NCBI RefSeq assembly: GCF_017876795.1
Contig: NZ_JAGIOR010000002.1
Coordinates: 372,001-436,000, forward strand
Origin: Rhizobium leguminosarum
GTDB taxonomy: Bacteria > Pseudomonadota > Alphaproteobacteria > Rhizobiales > Rhizobiaceae
Direction of reading: 5' to 3'
DNA length: 64,000 nt
The notes under the pieces were generated by a model. The model did no database searches and was not told the DNA's origin. It saw only the letters and a list, made by a program, of their open reading frames with translations. How positions within the stretch are numbered: position 1 is the stretch's first letter; every line of letters starts with the position of its first letter. The translations under genes were made by a program, and so were the position numbers. Below, one piece after another: positions 43,176 through 51,792 of this stretch.

Positions 43176-44174
43176 TCAGGCTCCCGCAATCTTCACGATG
43201 GCCTCGAATACCGCGCGCGCCATTTTCAGCCCTTCCGACCCTGGCCTGGGATATTCGATGCCGCTGACACCAGGCATGAACACGCCGTGCTCTTGGAGGC
43301 GGGCTGCCTGCCGACGTGCGCGTTCGACAAGGCCATCATCAGTGCGCCCGGGCATCATCGCCACGACCGTCAAGCTCACTGCGGGGCTGGCGCTCCCCTC
43401 TCTGAAAGACGGCGTGTCCAATGAGGGGCCGCCGGATAGACCGGCCGACAGCATTTCCACCATCAGCGCCACATTGGCGCCCTTGCGCCCGCCGAAGGGA
43501 GGCAGGGCTCCGCCGAGCGCTTTTGCGGCATCCGAGGTGTTCATTCCCGCTTCGTCGACGGCCCATCCCTCCGGGATGCTGCGCCCCTCGGCTGCTGCTG
43601 CGACGATATTGACATAGGCGGTGGCGCTAGAGGCCTGATCGACAATGAGAGGCAGCGACCCTTCTCCAAGCGGGAAGCCGAAGGCCATCGGGTTCGTGCT
43701 GTAGACGGCCGGACCGCCCGCCTTGGCGACCACCATGGCATTGGCGTTGGTTGCGGCGATGCCGACGACCCATTCGCCGGCAAGCCTGCGAACATAGTAG
43801 CCCAGTTCTCCTGCCGTATAGCTGTTCGTCTGCGTGAAGATCGCGAGCCCGAAATTGCGCACCGCTGCTGTGAGATCGTCGAACGCCAGATCGAAACCGA
43901 GCTGGGCGATGCCCTGATCAGCATCGGCGACGAAGAAGGCCGGATAGGGACGCTCCCAGGTCGGCGAAGGATCGCAGTTGATGCGGCCCTCGCGGAAGCT
44001 GTCGAGGTAATCCACCATGTGCGGGAACCCGAGTGTCGAAGGTCCGTAGAGCGCGGCCGACAAGGTGGCGTCCACAAGGGAGCGGGCAGTGGCTTCCCTA
44101 GCGCCGGCTGCCAGGCAGGCTCGCATCGCTAAAGCCTCGGCTTCCGCCTGATGGAGTACGACCTCATCCTACAT
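43176..44174 (-). pseudogene. Ldh-family (malate/L-lactate, YlbC-like) NAD(P) reductase with a stop at codon 2
   Basis: Cyclic-imino-acid/malate reductase family. The protein-like frame covers AREATARSLVDATLSAALYG, GFPHMVDYLDSFREGRINCD, the catalytic-type GELGYYVRRLAGEW, NPMAFGFPLGEG and GGRKGANVALMVEMLSAGLS. The best start is the ATG at 44172-44174, 7 nt after a GGAG site (44182-44185), but the next codon (44169-44171) is TAG. The frame after it continues with DEVVLHQAEAEALAMRACLA, which matches the usual N-terminal helix. Translation could begin at the internal ATG 44124-44126 (316 residues) but would lose about 16 N-terminal residues. A CAG-to-TAG change is the simplest explanation. Confidence 0.75.
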
Positions 44175-44586
44175 CCCAAATCTCCGATTTTTCAGGGCAT
44201 CCGGTACGATCGGCGCCGTCGCCCGACCGTTCTAGCAAAAGCAGGGGACCGCCAACAGCAAAATGTACAATAGTGTCTGTAAGACCAGTGCGTGATTTCG
44301 CCATCGGATTGATGGTGCCGTCGGGCTCGCTCGCCGTCCCGGCGGGCAACGATCTTTTCCCGGCGCCTTTCTATCGACGCAGGCTCGATCCAAAGGTGGG
44401 CCGCTGGTTAAGGAGGCCGATGCCACGAATTTGCAGTGGCTGCCGGGATCTTGCGGCCATTGCCGACCTCAGGATGCCGCGACGACACTATGCGAACACA
44501 GCGTGGTCGGCAGAACGAGGGGCGCCGTGGCACGCAATCGTCCTCAACTCTTATGACTGTAATTTCATGCCCTCGTCACTTACGGT
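44175..44586. other. Intergenic region, no gene recognised
   Basis: About 410 bp between the Ldh-family gene start and the end of the pilin operon. An open frame on the plus strand (44273-44596) has no ribosome site and no recognisable family, and its codon pattern is unconvincing. The left part should hold the promoter of the Ldh gene. No strong terminator hairpin was seen after the pilin operon. Confidence 0.4.
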
Positions 44587-45171
44587 CTATTTGTAGGTGA
44601 TCGTATCGCTGGTCCGCGGTCGATTGAAGAAATGCTGATCGAAGCTGTAACCGTTCGTTCCTGTAAAGTTTGAAAAGAACGCCGAGACGGGTGTCGTCAA
44701 TTTGTATTGCACCCGCGTCAGTACGACCTGAACGCCTGGATCCTGGATTTGCGACGGGATTTCGATCGCGCTCGCCGTGCCGGATTTGAGCGCGGTGGTG
44801 TTGAAAGCGGCAGACCAGTTGACCGTCGCGCTGCCGGTCTTGCTGATATCGTTGACGGTGATCGTTATCGTGAGGCCCGTCGTGTCATAGGGCTGGAGGA
44901 TGAAGCTCGCGCCGGAAAGAAACTTGGCGACGTCGGACGTCGTCCAGGTGTTCTGCTGCGAGATCATGTCGCCCGTTGTGGAGGCGATTTCGTCTATCTT
45001 GCGGCTGACCGTGAGCGCGTGGCCGAGGTCGACAGTGCCGAACAGCAGCATCACCAGGAGCGGCAGCACGAGCGCGAATTCGACCCCCGAGGCGGCTGTG
45101 CGGTCGCGCGTAAGATGGAAGATGCGGCATAGGGCGCATCGGAAAAGGGAGAGGTTCCGCTTTATCATCAT
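44587..45171 (-). CDS. TadE/F-like minor pseudopilin
   Basis: 194 residues. A short basic N-terminus with RTAASGVEFALVLPLLVMLL forms the TadE-type segment: a Gly/Ala-x-x-Glu-Phe prepilin-like helix with the glutamate (V-E-F) expected for assembly. The rest is an extracellular beta-type domain ending FFNRPRTSDTITYK. It starts 1 nt after the upstream tadE-like gene. Such proteins prime tight-adherence pili. No major pilin or TadA ATPase is present here. Confidence 0.85.
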   Translation of the reverse strand: MMIKRNLSLFRCALCRIFHLTRDRTAASGVEFALVLPLLVMLLFGTVDLGHALTVSRKIDEIASTTGDMISQQNTWTTSDVAKFLSGASFILQPYDTTGLTITITVNDISKTGSATVNWSAAFNTTALKSGTASAIEIPSQIQDPGVQVVLTRVQYKLTTPVSAFFSNFTGTNGYSFDQHFFNRPRTSDTITYK

Positions 45172-45172
45172 C

Positions 45173-45703
45173 TCAGAAAGGCTCGTTACGAAACAGCACG
45201 GAAGATCCGATGAGATAGCGGCCGTCGGAAAGCTTGGCGCTCGAAAGACTGAGGAAATTGACGACGGCCGTCCAGGGCAGGAAGGTCTGGACCAGGATGT
45301 AGTCGCTGCCCTGACCTATATTGTAGGTCTCGGTGACGGCGAGTTTACCGCTGGTGTCGATCGGATTGCCGCTGGCCGCGGACGACACGTCGGAAAGCAC
45401 GCTCACCTTGACCAGGAGATCGCTGGAGCAGTTGAACGAGAGGAGCATGTCATTGCAAATTCTGGCTTTGAAATCGGCCAATGTGATCTTGGAAGACGCA
45501 ACCTCGCCGGTGCGGATCATCCGGGAGATCTTGTGCACCGAAGCATCAAGCGCGGCGTTGACGAAGAACATCAGCGACACTTCGATAATGCCGAATATGA
45601 TGATGAAGAGCGGCAGGGCCAGGATCGCAAATTCGATTGCGGCGACGCCATCGCGATCACCCAAGAGGCGGCGCAGCGGGACAAACGATTTCCTTCGCCT
45701 CAT
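45173..45703 (-). CDS. tadE: TadE-like pseudopilin
   Basis: 176 residues with the hallmark GVAAIEFAILALPLFIIIFG (residues about 19-38), the prepilin-like hydrophobic helix with Glu at position +5, followed by VSLMFFVNAALDASVHKISR. The C-terminal domain has two Cys (ICNDMLLSFNCSSD) likely to be disulfide-bonded. The start overlaps the tadG stop by 4 nt. It is the middle gene of a three-gene minor pilin operon. Confidence 0.9.
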   Translation of the reverse strand: MRRRKSFVPLRRLLGDRDGVAAIEFAILALPLFIIIFGIIEVSLMFFVNAALDASVHKISRMIRTGEVASSKITLADFKARICNDMLLSFNCSSDLLVKVSVLSDVSSAASGNPIDTSGKLAVTETYNIGQGSDYILVQTFLPWTAVVNFLSLSSAKLSDGRYLIGSSVLFRNEPF

Positions 45704-47052
45704 TGGGTCAGCCGAACCGAAGAGAGATATTGTATGAAGAGCGCCGACAGGCCCGCCGTGATCTCTGTGGACGAGGCGGCTGAAATGAACAGGCTCTTGG
45801 AGGATGCGCAGTCCGAGAGCGCATGGGGAATGTAGTCGCGTCTCGTGATGCTCATCGATACGCCGCTCTGCATGGTACCGCCCCAGGTATTCTTCCAGTT
45901 GGCGCTTGCCATGGTCGAACCGACGGTTGCGTTATAGCCCCAGTCCGTGGTGATCGGCAGGTATTCGGTGTAGAGCACCGCCATCGTGTTAGATTGGTTC
46001 TTCAGATAACCGCACCAGTCGGGGTTAAGAGGCGCGACCTTGTTCCAGTATGCCCCAGACGTCCTATTCTTGTTTACCTGGTCGGTAACCCATTCACGCT
46101 GCGACTGGACGCCATCCGTCAACAGCAGAACCAGCTTGAGCGGCGTGCCTGAGGTGGTTCCGTCCCCTCCGGTGCCGACCTTCTGCTTGAGCGTCGCCAG
46201 CGACACGTCGAAATAAGTGGCCGCCTTCGAAGTCGCGCTGGTGAGGCCGTAGCTCGAGTCTGCGAGGCGGTTGCGCGCCGTGTCGGTGCTCAGCGTCGGG
46301 CTTAGAACTTCCGTCAGCGTATCGCCTAGGCTATATAATCCGACCTTGATCCGTTGATGATTGCTGTCGGACGTGTCGATCAAGGCAAGCACGTCCTTGA
46401 CGGCGTCACCGGCGACATCGGCGCGCAGCTTTATGCCCTTAGCCGTGCTGTATTGATAGTTGTTGTTGTATGTCTTGTTGCCGACAGTGTGGGCATCGCC
46501 GGTGTGGCAGGCGAACTGACATTTGATGCCGGAATACATGGTCGCCTGACCTGCAGTCGTTGCCGCCAGAAGCATCGAAGGCGACGTGTCGATGACGATA
46601 TAAACGTTGAGGTAGGAGGTGGCCGGCCCCTTGACGGCGCTGCCGACGCTGATGGGAACGGTGTCGATATTGGCAATCTTCATCAACGTCGTCGGTACGG
46701 TGCCGCTTGCCGTCGCGGTTATCTTATGGTTGCTGGTATCGATATTGATGTCACCAAGCGTATAGCTGCTTTCCACCTGCGCGCCGAACCAGTCGGACAC
46801 TTTCAGTTTGAGGGCGGTGCTATCGTCGGTGTCGATCTCTTTGACAGCGGCAATCAGGGCAGTGTCAAGATCGCTCTGCATCCTCTGTCGGATATTGTAG
46901 GTGCGAATGTAGTCGAAGCTCGCGCCGACCGCGATGATCATCGGGACCAGGGTGAGGGCGACGACAATCGCGACGTTGCCGCCTCTATCTCTTCCGAGAC
47001 TGCGAAGGGTTCCGAAGACCCGGGCAAGTGAATGTGAAAGAGTCGACCGCAA
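45700..47052 (-). CDS. tadG: TadG-like pilus protein with von Willebrand A-type domain
   Basis: 450 residues. The N-terminal prepilin-like helix is RGGNVAIVVALTLVPMIIAV, followed by a pilin-like region. A vWA/MIDAS domain contains the metal site DTSPSM (LNVYIVIDTSPSMLLA, about residue 155) and a later LVLLLTDGVQSQREW. The insert MYSGIKCQFACHTGDAHTVG has Cys residues that may form a disulfide. Typical of TadG proteins of Tad pili in rhizobia, thought to be a surface-exposed anchor. It is the first gene of the tadG-E-E/F operon, whose promoter should lie in 47053-47239. Confidence 0.9.
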   Translation of the reverse strand: MRSTLSHSLARVFGTLRSLGRDRGGNVAIVVALTLVPMIIAVGASFDYIRTYNIRQRMQSDLDTALIAAVKEIDTDDSTALKLKVSDWFGAQVESSYTLGDINIDTSNHKITATASGTVPTTLMKIANIDTVPISVGSAVKGPATSYLNVYIVIDTSPSMLLAATTAGQATMYSGIKCQFACHTGDAHTVGNKTYNNNYQYSTAKGIKLRADVAGDAVKDVLALIDTSDSNHQRIKVGLYSLGDTLTEVLSPTLSTDTARNRLADSSYGLTSATSKAATYFDVSLATLKQKVGTGGDGTTSGTPLKLVLLLTDGVQSQREWVTDQVNKNRTSGAYWNKVAPLNPDWCGYLKNQSNTMAVLYTEYLPITTDWGYNATVGSTMASANWKNTWGGTMQSGVSMSITRRDYIPHALSDCASSKSLFISAASSTEITAGLSALFIQYLSSVRLTQ

Positions 47053-47239
47053 AGAAACACCGCATATGGATTATGAAAATAGTCCCCTGCGAGATGTCGC
47101 TAAAGCGCTTAAGCCTCTGTTAATTCCTGCAGTTCCTGTAGAAAAACGGGTAGCCGACGCGCGTTTTCCTGCGCATATTGTACATGTCTGCGAAATTTGG
47201 ATATCGCAAAAAATGCGTATCGAACTGAGTGCGGCTCGT

Positions 47240-48172
47240 TCAGTGGACGCCCTTTTGATCTCCCCCGTCTTTGTCAGTGCCTGAAAGCCGCGCCTGAAGT
47301 TCGGCGGTAAGCCACCTTGCCGCAGGTCCCGGCGGGTTTGCGACATTGCGTATCACGTGGATGGGGTACTCACCCTGGTCGAAGATCGGAAACTGGAGAT
47401 GGACGAGACGGCCATCGGCGAGATCATCCCTGACTAAGGATGCCGGAAGTCCGCCCCAGCCCAATGCGCCGCGGATAAACAGATGTTTCGTCGCATTGTC
47501 GCTGACACGCCAGGTCTTGAGGGAGAACACATTGAAATCGCGGCCCTTGGTCAACCCGGAGGCATCGTAGACGACGAGCTGGGTTTCGTCCCGCACATCG
47601 GCAAGGGTCATAATTCGGCGCAACTTTCCAAGCGGATGGTCGGGGGCGGCGACGGGGATCATGGCCGACTGGCCGATCCGTTCGAAAACGATCTGATCGT
47701 TCCTTGTCGCCATGGCGCCGCCAAAGCCGACGACGGCCCTCCCATTGATAACCGCATCCATGACGATCCCGAGTGTGCCGACCGTTACATTCAGGGAGAC
47801 GGTAGGATAGTGACTGCGGAAGGCACGCAACACCTCGACGACAATGTCCGACGGCACGATAGCGCTCATTGCAACATTGAGCTCGGCCTCCAGGCCGTCG
47901 CTCAAGGCCTGGACACGCGCCCGCATCAGATCGAGATCGCCCAGCAACCGGCGGGCATCCTCAACGACCGACCTGCCGGCTTCCGTCAGCTGCGGCCGCT
48001 TGGTGCCAGAGCGGCTGAACAGCGTTACCCGCAGCTGCGCCTCGAGATTGGCGATCGTATAGCTGACGACCGACTGGGTTCGATTGAGGGTGCGGGACGC
48101 GGCTGAAAAACTGCCTTTCTCCACCACGGTCAGGAAGACCTGAAGCTGATCCAAAGTCGGGTGAGGCTGCAT
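47240..48172 (-). CDS. LysR-family transcriptional regulator
   Basis: 310 residues. The N-terminal winged HTH (about 5-65: LDQLQVFLTVVEKGSFSAAS then TLNRTQSVVSYTIANLEAQL) is followed by the periplasmic-binding-like effector domain with LNVAMSAIVPSDIVVEVLRA and LRRIMTLADVRDETQLVVYD. It is divergent from the DoxX gene, so it is its probable regulator. The short 117-nt gap between the two starts should contain the shared operator, although no clear T-N11-A dyad was picked out by eye. Confidence 0.92.
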   Translation of the reverse strand: MQPHPTLDQLQVFLTVVEKGSFSAASRTLNRTQSVVSYTIANLEAQLRVTLFSRSGTKRPQLTEAGRSVVEDARRLLGDLDLMRARVQALSDGLEAELNVAMSAIVPSDIVVEVLRAFRSHYPTVSLNVTVGTLGIVMDAVINGRAVVGFGGAMATRNDQIVFERIGQSAMIPVAAPDHPLGKLRRIMTLADVRDETQLVVYDASGLTKGRDFNVFSLKTWRVSDNATKHLFIRGALGWGGLPASLVRDDLADGRLVHLQFPIFDQGEYPIHVIRNVANPPGPAARWLTAELQARLSGTDKDGGDQKGVH

Positions 48173-48289
48173 TTCTCATCGATCCTGTCGATAAATTCTC
48201 ACGAAAGTATAACGGTTCTCACGATGAGCTTCCAGCTCTATCTGTTTGCTCGACGGGATTGCACGTCATCCATTATCAAGGAGGTTCGA

Positions 48290-48718
48290 ATGTCCAACAC
48301 CGCGACTGGTTTGCCCGCGCCCCAGGGGAAATTGCTTCTAATCGGGCTATGGTCCGCTCAGGTGCTTCTCTTTATTGCCTTCACGCTGTTCGGCTGCATG
48401 AAGTTTTTCATGCCGGTCGACCAACTGGCGGCAATGTGGGTATGGCCCGGCGACGTTCCCGCATGGTTTCTGCGCCTCATGGGTATTATCGATTTCGCCG
48501 GCGGAGTGGGTGTGTTGCTGCCGGCCCTGACCCGGATCCAGCCGCGCCTGACCGTGCTGGCGGCGCTCGGCTGCGTGTTGCTACAAATCGCTGCGATGAT
48601 CTTTCATCTCTCCCGCGGCGAAGTCCCCGCCCTGCCGCTCAATGTCATCCTGCTTGCGCTTTCAGCTTTCATCCTGTGGGGCCGCAGCAAGACGGCGCCG
48701 ATTATGCCGCGCCAATGA
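48290..48718 (+). CDS. DoxX-family membrane protein
   Basis: 142 residues, four hydrophobic helices (about 18-38, 57-77, 84-104 and 113-133). The ATG at 48290 follows an excellent AAGGAGG. The sequence LFIAFTLFGCMKFFMPVDQL, then RLMGIIDFAGGVGVLLPALT, is the DoxX/DoxD-type pattern seen in small quinone- or thiol-linked membrane proteins. It is co-oriented away from lysR. The physiological role is unknown. Confidence 0.88.
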   Translation: MSNTATGLPAPQGKLLLIGLWSAQVLLFIAFTLFGCMKFFMPVDQLAAMWVWPGDVPAWFLRLMGIIDFAGGVGVLLPALTRIQPRLTVLAALGCVLLQIAAMIFHLSRGEVPALPLNVILLALSAFILWGRSKTAPIMPRQ

Positions 48719-49083
48719 CGGATCGGGAACCACGCTCCGGCTCGGAGCAAACGCAGACACCAGCATAGGCCCGAGCGTACCGAGCGATAAGAGAACCGGC
48801 ACTCTCCTTGGCTTGTTTGTCGATCAAAACGTGTTCAGATGGAATATTCAATCTGCGCCTTGTAAATCGCAGCCAATGACGATTTTTGAAATTCGGGGTT
48901 GCTGTATCCGTTTTTCGCAGCTCTGTCCATTTGGCGCGGCAAAGCGGCAAAGTGAGTTGCCCCAGGCGCTGAAGTAGGAATTTGTTAAGGACGAGGAGTC
49001 GTTTACTGACATGCGGACAAAGCAGCCCGTCGAAATGAAAGGGTTTCCTGTCCTCCCATAACACAACGAAATAACGAATGCTC
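48719..49083. other. Intergenic region, no gene recognised
   Basis: About 365 bp after the DoxX gene. The middle (about 48820-48900) is AT-richer and could hold promoter elements for the small gene at 49084. I looked for a GGAAC-N16/17-CGTT general-stress promoter and did not find one. Nothing else is supported. Confidence 0.35.
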
Positions 49084-49269
49084 ATGGCTGAAATCATTCC
49101 GTTCCCAAATCCAGTCTCGAACGTCCCGATCGACATTCAGCACCTCACGGCTGCAGACGCGTCGTCCGGCAATCTGGAGATGGATAAAATGCTGCAGGCG
49201 CGTGCCCGGATCGAACAGGTTTTGGACGAACTCGACAGATTGAGTTTTGAGCTGCATCGCCAGTCATGA
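49084..49269 (+). CDS. Small hypothetical protein
   Basis: 61 residues from the ATG at 49084, starting MAEIIPFPNPVSNVP and ending in a helical stretch MDKMLQARARIEQVLDELDR with regular heptad-like leucines. An in-frame ATG two codons earlier is possible. The IIPFP opening is common in small alphaproteobacterial cytosolic proteins. The gene converges on and overlaps the ECF sigma gene stop by 6 nt. No function is proposed. It is supported mainly by its N-terminus and helix. Confidence 0.5.
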   Translation: MAEIIPFPNPVSNVPIDIQHLTAADASSGNLEMDKMLQARARIEQVLDELDRLSFELHRQS

Positions 49270-49977
49270 CGTTTTGTGGTTTAGGGCAGCAATGACGCGA
49301 TCGGCCATGAAGGCGCAGCGGGCGCCATCGAAGGGGAACAGCGCCGAGAATGCGCCGGAGAGTCGCTTTTCGATCGACTGACGCATCATCTTTCGCGCCC
49401 GGTGCAGCCGGGTCTTGGCGGTTTCGGGCCTGATGCCGAGATAGGACGCGGCCTCGTCGGTGCTCATGCCCTCGACATCCCGCAGCACGAAGATAGCGCG
49501 AAAGTCATCCGGCAGTTCGTCGACCGCCTGTTCCAGCAGATGCCGCGCCTGGCTCCGCGACAGCTCGGTTTCCGGATCTGTCGCGGATAGGGAGGTTGGA
49601 AACTGCAACAGTTGTCCGCCCGCCGACGTCGCCTGCATGTCGATTTCCTCCAGTCGGGTGGTGTTCTTTCGCGCCCGTACCCGGCCCAGCGCCTCGTTGA
49701 GGGTAATTCGGGTCAGCCATGTCGAAAGCTCGGCCTCACCCCGAAATGTCGCCAGGTTGGCGAAAGCCCTGATGTAAGACGCCTGGACGACATCTTCCGC
49801 TTCCGCGTCGTTGCGGATGACGGCACGCGCGGTGCGGAACAGGCGCTGATTATGGCGCTGGATAATAGTGCGGATGGCGGGCTCGTCGCCCATTTTTGCC
49901 AGCGGCACCAGGTCGGCGTCGGCAAGTGCCGATGGAAGTGCTCGATGTCGTGTGACCGGAACCGGAATGGCTGTCAT
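49264..49977 (-). CDS. ECF RNA polymerase sigma factor
   Basis: 237 residues from the ATG at 49975-49977, with GCGGAGGTTTCC upstream. Region 2: DAEAEDVVQASYIRAFANLA with FRGEAELSTWLTRITLNEAL. Region 4: LPDDFRAIFVLRDVEGMSTD then AASYLGIRPETAKTRLHRAR. A C-terminal tail of about 35 residues (FSALFPFDGARCAFMADRVI) contains a cysteine, unlike minimal ECF factors. It follows a DUF4142 gene and a cupredoxin gene in one operon. No anti-sigma gene is adjacent, so control may be through the operon partners or the tail. Confidence 0.92.
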   Translation of the reverse strand: MTAIPVPVTRHRALPSALADADLVPLAKMGDEPAIRTIIQRHNQRLFRTARAVIRNDAEAEDVVQASYIRAFANLATFRGEAELSTWLTRITLNEALGRVRARKNTTRLEEIDMQATSAGGQLLQFPTSLSATDPETELSRSQARHLLEQAVDELPDDFRAIFVLRDVEGMSTDEAASYLGIRPETAKTRLHRARKMMRQSIEKRLSGAFSALFPFDGARCAFMADRVIAALNHKTS

Positions 49978-50014
49978 GGAAACCTCCGCTACCAAGTCTT
50001 TCCAGGAGCCCGGC

Positions 50015-50326
50015 CTATGGCCGGATCTCCAGTGTGCCCGTCATGGCGGGATGAAATCGGCAGTAGAAATCGACCGCTCCCGCTCGGCTGATCGTCATGC
50101 GGCCCTCCGATTTCGGCGGCAGGTCGATGTCGAAGCTTTTGTCACGCGCCGTCGCCGTATGCCGGAATATATCATCATTTCGCCAGACGATCACATCGCC
50201 GACATGCAGTTCGGCAGGCGGCGCGCTGAATTTCATGCCCGTGATGGTGACCTGATATTCCGCCGCCGATGCTGCCTCGGCCCAAAGTACAAACAGCAGC
50301 GGCAGCGATTTCATCAGTGAACGCAT
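50015..50326 (-). CDS. Periplasmic cupredoxin (plastocyanin/amicyanin type)
   Basis: 103 residues from the ATG at 50324-50326, or four residues later from a second ATG. A signal peptide with cleavage after ASA precedes EYQVTITGMKFSAPP. Type 1 copper ligands are visible: the first His in DIFRHTATA, then Cys, His and Met in DFYCRFHPAMTGTLE. It should carry electrons or bind copper in the periplasm. It starts 7 nt after the DUF4142 stop and ends 37 nt before the ECF sigma gene, so the three are co-transcribed. Confidence 0.9.
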   Translation of the reverse strand: MRSLMKSLPLLFVLWAEAASAAEYQVTITGMKFSAPPAELHVGDVIVWRNDDIFRHTATARDKSFDIDLPPKSEGRMTISRAGAVDFYCRFHPAMTGTLEIRP

Positions 50327-50333
50327 CGCAGGC

Positions 50334-50855
50334 CTACTTGACCATCGAAGCAAGATGCTCGGCATGCATCTGATGCTGTTTGAACAGGGTCAGGCCGGTT
50401 TCCAGGAGCGACTTGAGCTCGTTGTTCTGAGCCGAGGGGATCAGCACCTTGGCAAGCGCATCGTTGACCGACTTGTGATAGGCGACTTCGTTTTCGACAT
50501 AGGCCTTGTCGAAAGCCGCGCCGTCGAGAGCGTCAAGCGTCTTCAACTCCTTGCTTGCTTGAGTCGAGAGCGACTGGCTGATCTTGTTGTCTTCAGGCGT
50601 CACCTTCAGTTTCTTGACGAGGGCGAGCGCCTGATCGTTGACGGCCTTGTGGTCGCGCTCCATCGTCTTGGCGAATTCGATGACTTCGGCATTCTTGCTT
50701 TTCTTCAACGCCTGTTCCGCGGCGGTCACGTCGATCTGCCCCGCAGTATAGGCGATATGGGCGATCTGAGGGTCGGTCGGCTTGGCATCGGCGGCGAGTG
50801 AAACCGTGCCGAGCGAGGCCGCCAGGAGGGTTGCGCCAAGAATCTGTTTCAACAT
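50334..50855 (-). CDS. DUF4142 secreted protein
   Basis: 173 residues from the ATG at 50853-50855 (GGGAGACAGATC upstream). An open frame to 51197 covers no real N-terminus. A signal peptide (MLKQILGATLLAASLGTVSL, cleavage after LAA) is followed by a four-helix ferritin-like DUF4142 domain: QIAHIAYTAGQIDVTAAEQA, FAKTMERDHKAVNDQALALV, DKAYVENEVAYHKSVNDALA and FKQHQMHAEHLASMV. The conserved His/Glu positions of the helices are present. It is the first gene of an operon with the cupredoxin and the ECF factor. A stress-related periplasmic role is likely. Confidence 0.9.
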   Translation of the reverse strand: MLKQILGATLLAASLGTVSLAADAKPTDPQIAHIAYTAGQIDVTAAEQALKKSKNAEVIEFAKTMERDHKAVNDQALALVKKLKVTPEDNKISQSLSTQASKELKTLDALDGAAFDKAYVENEVAYHKSVNDALAKVLIPSAQNNELKSLLETGLTLFKQHQMHAEHLASMVK

Positions 50856-51004
50856 GATCTGTCTCCCTTGTGTCGTGTGATGGAATGCCTTCCGCGGCGC
50901 TGGCGCGCCTTTGGAAGCAGGCATTGGATGCAGATCGGCAAAAAAGGTTCCGGGAATTTTTACGCAGGGAAAGCGGAGCCTCATCGGCGTCGGCCGCCGA
51001 TGTT

Positions 51005-51352
51005 TCAGTCCTTGCCGAGGAAGCGCTGAAGCACGATCGCATGATTGTGCAGCAGGTCTTTCGCCGCATACAGAAGCGTTGCGTTCGATTTCCCGACCTG
51101 GCGTTCGAGTTCTTCGACGGCCGACGTATTCTTTTCGAGTTCCTCCCGGTAGCGGCGCTGGAACTCGGTCCATCTCGCCGGATCGTGGCCGAACCATCGG
51201 CGCAGCGCCGGGCTCGGCGCAATCTCCTTCAGCCAGAGATCGATTTCCGCATCTTGTTTGCTCAGCCCGCGCGGCCAGAGCCTGTCGACCAGAATGCGCA
51301 TGCCGTCTTTGTCTTCCTTCGGTTCGTAGATTCGTTTGATGTGCACGGCCAT
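51005..51352 (-). CDS. DUF488 family protein
   Basis: 115 residues from the ATG at 51350-51352; an ATG 12 nt earlier is also possible. It reads HIKRIYEPKEDKDGMRILVD then RLWPRGLSKQDAEIDLWLKE, FGHDPARWTEFQRRYREEL and LLYAAKDLLHNHAIVLQRFL, the whole DUF488 pattern (YeaO type). Function of the family is unknown. Predicted cytosolic. No operon partner is evident. Confidence 0.9.
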   Translation of the reverse strand: MAVHIKRIYEPKEDKDGMRILVDRLWPRGLSKQDAEIDLWLKEIAPSPALRRWFGHDPARWTEFQRRYREELEKNTSAVEELERQVGKSNATLLYAAKDLLHNHAIVLQRFLGKD

Positions 51353-51792
51353 TTGCTCACCCATATAAGTTTGAAACCAATTTCGGCCGAATGGGCCGGC
51401 GAAGGCTACAATGGCGACAATACGACCCGCTATCCCGATCGTGGCGCGAAAAAGGAAGCGCTGCTCGCCAATATCGCCGTCGCGCTGAGAAAGCTCTCCA
51501 TCGGTGAATTGCTGTTTTAGCCCTTCGCCAGCCCCTCGGATCAACTGCAGCTTTCGAAACGCGTGGCAGGCCACCCAATCATAATGCTATCCGTTTCACG
51601 CGCAAAACATCCGACTGGCGTAGCGCCGAAGCACTTTTTTAAGCGTTGCCGCCCTTGGATGGGATCGCGCTTGTCACGGGGCAGCGGCACGATTGGTCGG
51701 CAGGGATACGGGAATACGACATGGTCCATAGCAGTTGTGCACTTATGATCCGCCGCTGGTCCTACGGCTGCGGTGCATTGCACTAAGGCTCG
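51353..51792. other. Intergenic region with a possible coding remnant
   Basis: About 440 bp. On the plus strand 51373-51520 reads as plausible protein ending YPDRGAKKEALLANIAVALR then KLSIGELLF and a stop, without a start of its own. It may be the 3' remnant of a lost gene. The remainder (51521-51792) shows no gene. No function is proposed. Confidence 0.3.
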
